Assembly (NCBI GenBank): GCA_947625995.1
Contig: CANQQN010000073.1
Location: 1-8,711, forward strand
Direction of reading: 5' to 3'
DNA from: an uncultured Lachnospiraceae bacterium
GTDB taxonomy: Bacteria > Bacillota > Clostridia > Lachnospirales > Lachnospiraceae
Length of the DNA: 8,711 bases
Shown one piece after another: positions 1 through 6,040 of the stretch. The notes beneath the pieces are model-generated. The model was not told the DNA's origin, did not search any database, and worked only from the letters and a program-made list of their open reading frames with translations. The first letter of the stretch is position 1; the number at the start of each line of letters is the position of its first letter. Both the position numbers and the translations under genes were made by a program.

Positions 1-29
1 CATAACAAGCCTTTTGCGATTTTTCTCAT
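1..29 (-). CDS. 5' end of an unidentified gene, probably exported (partial)
   Basis: Only the first nine codons and part of a tenth lie in the window, reading MRKIAKGLL, after which the gene leaves on the left. The start is well supported: on the minus strand GGAGG (38-42) stands 8 nt before the ATG (27-29). The basic-then-hydrophobic beginning looks like the n-region and start of the h-region of a signal peptide, which is inference from very few residues. It follows the secreted subtilase gene by 77 nt on the same strand with no clear hairpin terminator between, so the two may form an operon. Function cannot be told from here. Confidence 0.6.
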
Positions 30-106
30 AATAACTACCTCCGTTTTTCGTTTTATTTACATTTTTCCGAGTTACCATAACTATCTCTTCATTTTTTTAA
101 AAACTT

Positions 107-2101
107 TTATTTCCAAAATGTATTAATTTGTTTTACAATATATCTTTGAACTTTTAAGGTGTCATCAGAATTAACCACTCCATCTTCATTTACATCAGCT
201 GCCAGTAATTGAGTCTCAGAAAATGTTGTTGCCTTCACTACATACCTTGAAATTAAATTGACATCTATCGAATTTACTTCATTGTCAAGATTAACATCTC
301 CCATAAGGACTTTTGTCATTGAAGTCGTTATAGAACTATTGCCAAAAAGATGAACTAACTCCTGTCCTTTCCCAAAACCATCTAGACAATTTTTATTTTT
401 ACCTGACATCGGACAATTGAACCTCAATTCTGCCAGAATTCCTTCACTGTCATTCACAAAAACCTGAGGTGCGTCAATTTGAATTTTGTTTTTTGCATCA
501 GTCACATCCATTTTTACTTCTTTAAACACCGAATTTTCAAATGTACAATTATAAAAACTGGCTAATTCCTTATCATATTCTACTTCAGCATCATAGGATA
601 CAAGCGTATCATTTTTTAAATTTTTATATTTCAAAACAACTTTATAATTTAAAACCTTATTCTTTAAAACCTGATTCAATGCATTATATGCATTTAAATA
701 ACCACCGCTTACCGTCTTTCCCGCCATGTCCGACGATTTAGTCACAGAATCCATAATCGCTCTTTTTATCTGATAAGGGCTCAGATTTGAATTATATGAC
801 AGTAAAAGTGCTGCGACACCAGCCACATGAGGCGCTGCCATTGAAGTTCCTGTCAATCTCACATATAACTCTTGCACATTCCCGCTCACTGGATATGTAC
901 TAACAATATTTGTTCCGGGAGCTGCCAAATCAGTTGTTATATTTCCATAATTTGATGAGCTGTGTAACTTACCATTTTGATCCAAATTTGCTACACATAT
1001 AATATTATCGCAATCAAAACCACCCGGAAAGAACAGATTATTATCTGTAATCTTCCCATCATTTCCCGCAGATGCAACCACTAAACCACTATACATATTT
1101 ATTGCATCATAAAAACTTCTGGAAAAGCCATCACCGCTACAACTCATATTCAAAATTGGAATTTGGTTTTCCTCAGCATATTGAATTGCTTGTATTATTT
1201 TATCTATTCCCATCGAAGTACCAGTATAGGATACTCTCAAAGGTATCAAAGATGTATTCCAGACAATTCCTGTAATACCTTGATTATTATTTCCTTTTGC
1301 CCCTATTATTCCCGCAACATGTGTTCCATGGCCGTCTGTATCGCCAAACTGTTCAATCTTATTGTTTTCAAAATTCTTTCCTACATTTACATTTGTTTTT
1401 AAATCAGGGCATTCGCCAATTCCAGTATCGACAACTCCAATCTTAACATCTTTTGATCCCGTTGTTAATTCCCAAGCTTGAGGCATGTTGATCATTTTTA
1501 ATCCCCATTGGTCGTTATATAACGAATCATTGGGTGTTATTGAAGAAATTGCATTTATGCTGTCTTCATGGAAAACACTATCGTTTAAAGAATTAGAATC
1601 AATTATATTTTCTTCTGGTTCTATCATGTGTACAATATAATTTGGCTCTGCAGTTTTTACAATTGGATTTTCATTTAAAACGTTTACAGCATCCAATACC
1701 GCCTGTCTATTATTTTCCTGTAAATAAAGTAATAATATCTGATAATATTGCTTATGATAAACAGATTCATCATTAGTATTTTGGGGTAATTCTGTTAAGT
1801 ATTCAATCCCCTTGATATCTACTTCAGGGAAATCAGAATAATCAAACGTTTTACCTTCTTCACTGTACTCACACTTTATTGTAACAATCACTTCACCTGT
1901 TTTAAACTCTGCATCTTCAGAAATTTCCTGATACATTTTTTCATCATTATTTTTTCTTTCATTTAATGCATTCTCAATATACTCCTCATCCTGACTATAA
2001 ATCTCAGTATATTCCTCTGACGCGTATATTGTGCTTTGATCAAATATACCACTCGTCATAAGAATAATAACTATCATTCCTATTAATATCCTTTTCTTCA
2101 T
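107..2101 (-). CDS. secreted subtilisin-family (S8) protease with dockerin-like C-terminus
   Basis: A 664-aa exported serine endopeptidase. Residues 1-27 are a signal peptide (MKKR, hydrophobic core, IYAS cleavage region). Residues about 66-158 look like an I9-type propeptide, which in this family chaperones folding and is then removed. The S8 domain spans about 195-480, with Asp225 (VVDTG), His258 (GHGTHVAG), oxyanion Asn347 (SAGND) and Ser420 (GTSMAAPHVAG), so the catalytic set is complete. Residues about 483-575 resemble a cohesin-like beta domain (EVEYDKEL, then GILAELRF). Two dockerin type I repeats close the protein: GDVNLDNEVNSID (601-613) and ADVNEDGVVNSDD (635-647), keeping the D-x-N-x-D calcium-loop residues. 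AAGGAGG stands 10 nt before the ATG. The gene is visibly more AT-rich than the agr and EF-G genes, which may indicate a different origin. A cohesin partner, if any, is outside the window. Target proteins are unknown. Confidence 0.95.
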   Translation of the reverse strand: MKKRILIGMIVIILMTSGIFDQSTIYASEEYTEIYSQDEEYIENALNERKNNDEKMYQEISEDAEFKTGEVIVTIKCEYSEEGKTFDYSDFPEVDIKGIEYLTELPQNTNDESVYHKQYYQILLLYLQENNRQAVLDAVNVLNENPIVKTAEPNYIVHMIEPEENIIDSNSLNDSVFHEDSINAISSITPNDSLYNDQWGLKMINMPQAWELTTGSKDVKIGVVDTGIGECPDLKTNVNVGKNFENNKIEQFGDTDGHGTHVAGIIGAKGNNNQGITGIVWNTSLIPLRVSYTGTSMGIDKIIQAIQYAEENQIPILNMSCSGDGFSRSFYDAINMYSGLVVASAGNDGKITDNNLFFPGGFDCDNIICVANLDQNGKLHSSSNYGNITTDLAAPGTNIVSTYPVSGNVQELYVRLTGTSMAAPHVAGVAALLLSYNSNLSPYQIKRAIMDSVTKSSDMAGKTVSGGYLNAYNALNQVLKNKVLNYKVVLKYKNLKNDTLVSYDAEVEYDKELASFYNCTFENSVFKEVKMDVTDAKNKIQIDAPQVFVNDSEGILAELRFNCPMSGKNKNCLDGFGKGQELVHLFGNSSITTSMTKVLMGDVNLDNEVNSIDVNLISRYVVKATTFSETQLLAADVNEDGVVNSDDTLKVQRYIVKQINTFWK

Positions 2102-2138
2102 AATTCGTTTTCCTCCTTAAAATAGCATTTTCGTCAAT

Positions 2139-2167
2139 AATTTAATATTCTGACAAAAAGGAAACAA
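2139..2167 (-). promoter_or_regulatory. candidate sigma-A promoter of the secreted subtilase
   Basis: On the minus strand TTGTTT (2162-2167) is followed after 17 nt by TAAATT (2139-2144), about 27 nt upstream of the ribosome binding site at 2112-2118. Spacing is ideal but the -10 box matches the consensus at only four of six positions in an AT-rich context, so this is a modest candidate. Confidence 0.3.
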
Positions 2168-2213
2168 CTTGTCTGTTTCTTTCTTGCAATGTCAACCAAA
2201 CCAGTTTTTAAAC

Positions 2214-2275
2214 GGGGCCGGATAAATGGCAAATCCTTTTTGCTTCATTTCCCCACACTTTTCCTATCCGGCCCC
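2214..2275. repeat. 11-bp perfect GC-rich inverted repeat, possible terminator or RNA hairpin
   Basis: GGGGCCGGATA (2214-2224) and TATCCGGCCCC (2265-2275) are perfect reverse complements separated by 40 nt. Inside the loop GCAAA (2229-2233) and TTTGC (2239-2243) can form a second small stem. Neither end is followed by a convincing T-run (the minus strand continues GTTTAAAAAC), so an intrinsic terminator for the decayed gene at 2307-2846 is possible but not typical. It lies in an otherwise AT-rich gap and no gene covers it. Confidence 0.55.
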
Positions 2276-2306
2276 TATGCCATACTGCATTTGGATTTGC
2301 CCAAAC

Positions 2307-2846
2307 TCAACAATACCCGTCAAACTCCATCCCGACGATACTTTTTAATATCCGCAGCGCATCTTCTACCGTAACGCTTTCATCTGAGTACATGTCGGCG
2401 ATAAGTAACTGACCGGCATTCAAGGCTTGTTTTTCCGTAACCACTTTGAAGATCAAGATTCCTGCACACTTTCTTCCATAGCGACTTCCTGAAGATTCTT
2501 TAAACTAAACGCTCGCCCGTCAATAGTAATGACTGTGGAAGAGATAAAAACATAATAAAACTTCAGCGACTCTTTCGCAAAAGCATGATAGCCTATCTCT
2601 GTCACCCGGCGGCCCTCGATCTCAGAGGGAATGATGCATTTTTCACTGACACTTTGAGGATATAAACTATCTGAGAGCAGAACATCGGTGATCTTGACCA
2701 TACCGTCTGTCTTGATCTCATATTCATATCTATAGGAGCTTCCATCTTCTTGATGTTCTTCTCCATAAACAACATCCACGCCACGATATGCCAGTGACAG
2801 GAAAAGAATTGCAATGTTTAAAAACTATGACTTTTTTCTTATTCAT
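2307..2846 (-). pseudogene. frameshifted remnant of a secreted LRR / cohesin-like / dockerin protein
   Basis: The start has AGGGAGG (2854-2860) 7 nt before ATG (2844-2846) and reads MNKKKVIV. At the run of five T (2820-2824) the frame must slip by one base; the next frame continues the signal peptide as LNIAILFLSLAYRG. This second frame runs to a TGA at 2453-2455 and carries a BspA-type leucine-rich repeat (CIIPSEIEGRRVTEIGYHAF, then ITIDGRAFSLKNLQEV). Near 2460-2470 a second one-base slip returns to the first frame, which reads AGILIFKVV (like the last strand of a cohesin domain) and then ADMYSDESVTVEDALRILKS, a degenerate dockerin repeat, to the stop at 2307. Both shifts repaired would give about 179 aa, short for such a modular surface protein, so an internal deletion is also likely. 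It is the next gene after agrD on the same strand. Sequencing error could explain either slip, but two slips plus the missing modules favour decay. Confidence 0.75.
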
Positions 2847-2894
2847 GATCATACCTCCCTAAGGTTATTTGCTAACAATACTCCACCTTTTTCC

Positions 2895-2923
2895 ATTATA
2901 GAGTTTTTTTCTTTTAGGGTTAC
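2895..2923 (-). promoter_or_regulatory. possible promoter upstream of the decayed LRR/dockerin gene
   Basis: The minus strand holds a perfect TATAAT (2895-2900) about 35 nt upstream of the ribosome binding site at 2854-2860. The hexamer 17 nt further upstream is GTAACC (2918-2923), a poor -35. It may be weak, need an activator, or be chance in AT-rich DNA. Without it the remnant would depend on read-through from agrBD, since no T-tailed hairpin follows agrD; only a small 5-bp stem, CGCTG/CAGCG at 2953-2970, is seen. Confidence 0.3.
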
Positions 2924-2973
2924 TCTTTTGACCATTATCTTCCAAATTCCCACCGCTGCCCTTCTCCAGCGCT

Positions 2974-3120
2974 TTACTTCTGCGTCTGCTTTTTCAGCGC
3001 TTCCGGCAGCTTCGGCTCATGAAAAAAATGTGGTATACTTCTTCCCACCGACCGCATGGCCGTATTTTTTGCCAGCCTGCAGACTGCGGCTTTCAGCTTT
3101 TCGATCCTACGCTCTTCCAT
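2974..3120 (-). CDS. agrD: AgrD-like autoinducing peptide precursor
   Basis: A 48-codon gene overlapping the 3' end of agrB by 28 nt, with AGGAGG 10 nt before its ATG (3118-3120). The layout is that of AgrD: a basic amphipathic leader (about 1-20), a short core, and the conserved acidic/proline tail HEPKLPEAL (34-42), which aligns with the DEPEVPKEL type tail of known AgrD proteins. In the family AgrB cuts just before this tail and joins the new carboxyl end to an upstream Cys or Ser. The predicted end here is therefore Phe33 (core RSIPHFF). The core has no Cys; the only Cys is Cys14 in the leader. Ring closure would have to use Ser28 (six-membered) or Ser24 (ten-membered), giving a lactone like GBAP of Enterococcus faecalis or the Staphylococcus intermedius pheromone. 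Identity is strong from position and tail; the exact mature peptide is inference. Confidence 0.88.
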   Translation of the reverse strand: MEERRIEKLKAAVCRLAKNTAMRSVGRSIPHFFHEPKLPEALKKQTQK

Positions 3121-3668
3121 TCCTTCATCCCCTCCTGCAATAAAATAGATACAACGATACCGGTCATTGACACGAAAACATACCCTGTACTGACAGGCGC
3201 GGCCGAAAACAACAGCTGCATATACCAGATGGTCAGCCAGCCTACGCACACAGCCTTTTTCTTCCTGCGTATTTTGGGATCGGCAATGGGATTGTTTTCC
3301 GTTGCGGACGGAGCCAAGCAAAGGCACACGCACACGCTCAGTATGTAAACGACTGTACACATTCCTCTGGAGATTCCGAAAAAATCCGCCGCCATCCCCG
3401 CCGCAAACAGCAGAAACATTACTGCAAAGCAGCCTGCGTTTGTCTTGCAGTGAATGCCGCCTGCATTGCTGCGGATAGAACAAAACACGGCCAAAAATCC
3501 CAGACACTCCCAAAATTTTCCGATACATGCCCCGAAGAACAACAGCGCTGCTGTTTTCAACAGACTTTCCGTTAAAAGGGTGATCCCGTATTGTATGATT
3601 TCCTGTTCTTCCCCGCTCTCATCCCGGCAGCAGAATGAACAAATCCTTCCGGCAATTCTTTCTTCCAT
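3093..3668 (-). CDS. agrB: AgrB-like pheromone-processing membrane endopeptidase
   Basis: A 191-aa integral membrane cysteine endopeptidase that removes the C-terminal tail of AgrD and forms the cyclic pheromone. The family signature is clear: IRSNAGGIHCKTNAGCF (65-81) holds His73 and Cys80, with the same seven-residue spacing as the catalytic His77/Cys84 pair of S. aureus AgrB. Hydrophobic segments lie at about 36-62, 79-98, 104-119, 139-155 and 159-177; a basic stretch RRKKK (134-138) follows the APSATENNPI loop, as in other AgrB proteins. The ATG (3666-3668) has GGGG (3674-3677) 5 nt upstream. It heads a two-gene unit with agrD, transcribed away from agrCA, and the promoter region just upstream carries the direct repeats at 3728-3759. 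Confidence 0.96.
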   Translation of the reverse strand: MEERIAGRICSFCCRDESGEEQEIIQYGITLLTESLLKTAALLFFGACIGKFWECLGFLAVFCSIRSNAGGIHCKTNAGCFAVMFLLFAAGMAADFFGISRGMCTVVYILSVCVCLCLAPSATENNPIADPKIRRKKKAVCVGWLTIWYMQLLFSAAPVSTGYVFVSMTGIVVSILLQEGMKEWKSVGSKS

Positions 3669-3692
3669 ATGATCCCCATAGCTTTTTGTTTT

Positions 3693-3723
3693 ACTGTATC
3701 ACATTTTTTTTAAAAAGTCTTAA
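3693..3723 (-). promoter_or_regulatory. activator-dependent promoter of agrBD
   Basis: On the minus strand TACAGT (3693-3698) is preceded by TGA, giving an extended -10 (TGATACAGT). The best -35 candidate, TTAAGA (3718-3723), is weak and lies 19 nt upstream, longer than the optimal 17. A weak -35 with long spacing right beside paired activator repeats is the arrangement known for AgrA-controlled promoters. Transcription would begin some 20 nt before the agrB start codon. Confidence 0.6.
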
Positions 3724-3727
3724 GCTC

Positions 3728-3759
3728 TACCTGAATAATGGGATTATTTACCTGAATAA
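3728..3759. promoter_or_regulatory. paired 11-bp direct repeats, probable AgrA (LytTR) binding site
   Basis: TACCTGAATAA occurs identically at 3728-3738 and 3749-3759, a 21-bp period or two helical turns, with a 10-nt spacer. LytTR-domain regulators such as AgrA and ComE bind pairs of roughly 9-bp direct repeats spaced about 12 bp apart, so the geometry fits. In the direction of agrB transcription the repeats read TTATTCAGGTA, and the nearer copy ends 4 nt upstream of the weak -35 of the agrBD promoter. The distance to the agrCA promoter is about 80 bp. Binding by the neighbouring AgrA is inference. Confidence 0.75.
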
Positions 3760-3839
3760 ATTTTTTCCATATAAATTTACTGGAATATGTTCTTAATATA
3801 AACTTTTTATGATATTATATGAATATAGAAACTTTTATA

Positions 3840-3868
3840 TTGCTTTTTCCCATTATATGCTTTATAAT
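3840..3868 (+). promoter_or_regulatory. sigma-A promoter of agrCA
   Basis: TTGCTT (3840-3845) is followed after exactly 17 nt by a perfect TATAAT (3863-3868). The agrC GTG lies about 53 nt downstream of the -10, leaving a leader of roughly 45 nt. The near-consensus match suggests steady transcription of the sensor and regulator without need of activation. Confidence 0.7.
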
Positions 3869-3921
3869 ACAGTGATGTATGAATATCTGTATTTTACATG
3901 ATCGATTTGGAGTGAAAGCCT

Positions 3922-5259
3922 GTGATCTTGGATGTATTATTTAATGCGCTTACCTTTTCCTCTGTTTTTTTTAATCCCTTGACAGAGAAAATAAAAATGC
4001 GCTATACTGTGCCCTTTTCCATTTTTATAATGGTTTTATGTTTTTTTCAATATGACTTCTTTTTTTTAACATTTATAGGTATTGCCTCCTACATATTATT
4101 TATTGCTTTCATTACAAAAAACAAACTGATCAACTGTGTTTCCGCCCTGTTCTGCTACATGCTTTCTGTAGTCAGCAACAATCTTATGCTGGTTTTTCTG
4201 CAGGCCTGTTTCCATATAGACGTGCAGTACCTTTTTCAACATCCGGCGCCACGAATATGCTTTTATATTGTCTATTTCATCCTGATGTTCCTGATGTCCT
4301 ATTCCATCGGCATCTATATGAAAAAGCATTTCGCCGCAGGCATCCACAAGCAATACAAAAAGACCATTGTTCTGGTGCTTCTGGAACTGGTCCTGTGTTC
4401 CGTCGTCTTATGCTTTAATATCGAATTTGGTCAGCTATACGACTATTCTCCGAAGGCTATTTTCTTCAACTGTATCCTCTTTTTTATCTACTTTTTGATG
4501 AGCACGCTGCTCCTGCTCCATGTGGTGCGCGTCATACGCCAGAATATACTGATGGAACAAAAAGAAGCGGAGGACGCGCTCCTGAAAAGCTACATGGATA
4601 ATCTGGAACAAAACGCCGGAAAGCTGCGGAAATTCAAGCACGATTATCTGAATATCCTGATAACGCTGGACGAACTGATCCACACAGATCCCCTTGCTCC
4701 GGACGCCGACCAGAAACACAGAGACTTGATCGAATATTTTGATACATACATCAAACCTACCGGCCAAAGCATAGAGGCGGTGGACACCCGCCTCACCGGC
4801 CTGTCCCATTTAAATTCCTCTTCACTGAAAAGCCTGTTGGCCGCCAAACTCAACTATGCGGTTCTCTGTAACATTGACGTGCGGCTGGAAATTGCGGAGC
4901 CCATCTCCCAAATTTCCGCAGACCCCCTTATTCTGGCGCGGGTCATGGGCGTCTTTCTGGACAACGCCATTGAGGCCGCGGAAGAATGCGAAGCTCCACA
5001 TTTAACCGTAGCGTTTATCTCGCTGGAAGACAGCCTGCAGATCATTGTAGCAAACTCCTGTGTTGAGACTGCTATTCCCATGGCTCAGATCTATTCCGGC
5101 AGCTATTCCACCAAAGGAGAAGGCCGGGGCTCCGGGCTTTATAACGCAAAAGAACTGCTGGGAACCTGCAAAAACATTGTACATACCACCGGTCTGGAAA
5201 ACCATACATTCACCCAGACATTACGGATCTATCCTATGCCTGAGGAGAAAAGGAGGTAA
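3922..5259 (+). CDS. agrC: AgrC-like pheromone-sensing histidine kinase
   Basis: A 445-aa membrane sensor kinase that would detect the AgrD-derived pheromone outside the cell and phosphorylate AgrA. Residues 1 to about 208 are highly hydrophobic with some six or seven membrane segments, as in AgrC. A coiled linker (about 208-235) leads to the dimerisation/phosphoacceptor helix, KLRKFKHDYLNIL, with His240 in the AgrC-type H-box. The ATPase domain is of the GHKL class: N-box LDNAIEAAEE (346-355) and glycine-rich GEGRGSGLYNAKELL (399-413). It begins with GTG (3922-3924), with GGAG 9 nt upstream. The stop is 2 nt before the agrA ATG, and the agrA ribosome binding site lies inside its last codons, so translation is probably coupled. 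Length and all motifs are intact. Ligand identity is inferred from agrD next door. Confidence 0.95.
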   Translation: MILDVLFNALTFSSVFFNPLTEKIKMRYTVPFSIFIMVLCFFQYDFFFLTFIGIASYILFIAFITKNKLINCVSALFCYMLSVVSNNLMLVFLQACFHIDVQYLFQHPAPRICFYIVYFILMFLMSYSIGIYMKKHFAAGIHKQYKKTIVLVLLELVLCSVVLCFNIEFGQLYDYSPKAIFFNCILFFIYFLMSTLLLLHVVRVIRQNILMEQKEAEDALLKSYMDNLEQNAGKLRKFKHDYLNILITLDELIHTDPLAPDADQKHRDLIEYFDTYIKPTGQSIEAVDTRLTGLSHLNSSSLKSLLAAKLNYAVLCNIDVRLEIAEPISQISADPLILARVMGVFLDNAIEAAEECEAPHLTVAFISLEDSLQIIVANSCVETAIPMAQIYSGSYSTKGEGRGSGLYNAKELLGTCKNIVHTTGLENHTFTQTLRIYPMPEEKRR

Positions 5260-5261
5260 CT

Positions 5262-6020
5262 ATGCTTTCTATCTATATCTGCGAGGACAATCCTGCGGAA
5301 CGAAAACTTCTGGAGACCTTTGTCAGCGACTATCTTCTGTTCCATTCCGATGGCATGAAGCCACAGGTTCATTCTTTTGACAATCCCAAACAACTCTTGG
5401 GTGCCCTCCGCAACTGTGACACCTTTGGGATCTACCTGCTGGATATAGACCTTGGTCACGGCCAAAACGGCGTTGAAACCGCACGGCAGATCCGGCATTT
5501 TGATCCCAGAGGGTTTATTCTGTTCATCACTACCCATGAGGAATGCATTCCCCTGACCTTCCAATTTCAGGTGGAAGCATTGGACTATATCATCAAAGAC
5601 AAGGGCGATCTGCGCGAACGGATCTATAACGCTCTGGATCTGTCCTTTCGCCGTTACGAAGCATTTCAGAACGCCGGCAAATCCTACAGGCCCCACCAGC
5701 TAAAGATCAAGATCGGCAGCTGCCAGCATCTGATCAACGAAAAAAAGATCATCTGTATCTCTCCTGCGGAAAAGCAGCACCGGCTGAACCTGTACACGGC
5801 AAACGAACTCACCACATTTTATGGTTCTTTGGACGATCTGGAAAAAGACTTGGACAGCGATGTTTTTTTCAGATGCCACCGTTCTGCCATTATCAGCCTG
5901 CCCCATGTGTCTTCCTTGGATTCCACGGCCAGACAGGTGATCCTTGATAACGGCATGGTATTTCCCGTCTCCCCTTATAAGCTTGAACAACTCAAAAAAA
6001 AGCTGCGCATCCGGAAATGA
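5262..6020 (+). CDS. agrA: AgrA-like LytTR response regulator
   Basis: A 252-aa cytoplasmic response regulator. The receiver domain (1 to about 125) has the acidic pocket CEDN (7-10), phosphoacceptor Asp61 in YLLDIDLG, the switch Thr90/Thr91 (FITTH) and Lys112 (DYIIKD). The C-terminal LytTR DNA-binding domain (about 145-250) carries the hallmark FFRCHRSAIISL (202-213) and ends SPYKLEQLKKKL. AGGAGG precedes the ATG by 5 nt and partly overlaps the agrC end. Expected action, from the family: phosphorylated dimers bind paired direct repeats about 21 bp apart, and such a pair stands at 3728-3759 before agrBD. The gene converges on the subtilase gene with only 20 nt between stops; an AT-rich imperfect hairpin (about 6029-6047) there could serve as a weak two-way terminator. 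Confidence 0.95.
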   Translation: MLSIYICEDNPAERKLLETFVSDYLLFHSDGMKPQVHSFDNPKQLLGALRNCDTFGIYLLDIDLGHGQNGVETARQIRHFDPRGFILFITTHEECIPLTFQFQVEALDYIIKDKGDLRERIYNALDLSFRRYEAFQNAGKSYRPHQLKIKIGSCQHLINEKKIICISPAEKQHRLNLYTANELTTFYGSLDDLEKDLDSDVFFRCHRSAIISLPHVSSLDSTARQVILDNGMVFPVSPYKLEQLKKKLRIRK

Positions 6021-6040
6021 CAGGCAGCGCTTTTAAAGTT

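Noticed and set aside
2189..2374. Plus-strand 61-codon open frame
   Set aside because: It spans the inverted repeat and the dockerin remnant, has no ribosome binding site, and its product shows no family features.
2814..3348. Plus-strand open frames opposite agrBD
   Set aside because: They are antisense to well-supported agr genes and lack ribosome binding sites and recognisable domains.
2974..3528. Long minus-strand open frame containing agrD at its end
   Set aside because: Only the last 48 codons make biological sense (AgrD). The upstream part is agrB read in another frame and has no start signal.
3777..3788. Possible third LytTR half-site, TTACTGGAATAT
   Set aside because: It matches the repeat imperfectly and lies 29 bp from the second copy, off the 21-bp helical phase, so it is probably chance.
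4096..5990. Many minus-strand open frames across agrC and agrA
   Set aside because: They mirror the coding bias of the kinase and regulator genes and carry no start signals or domains.
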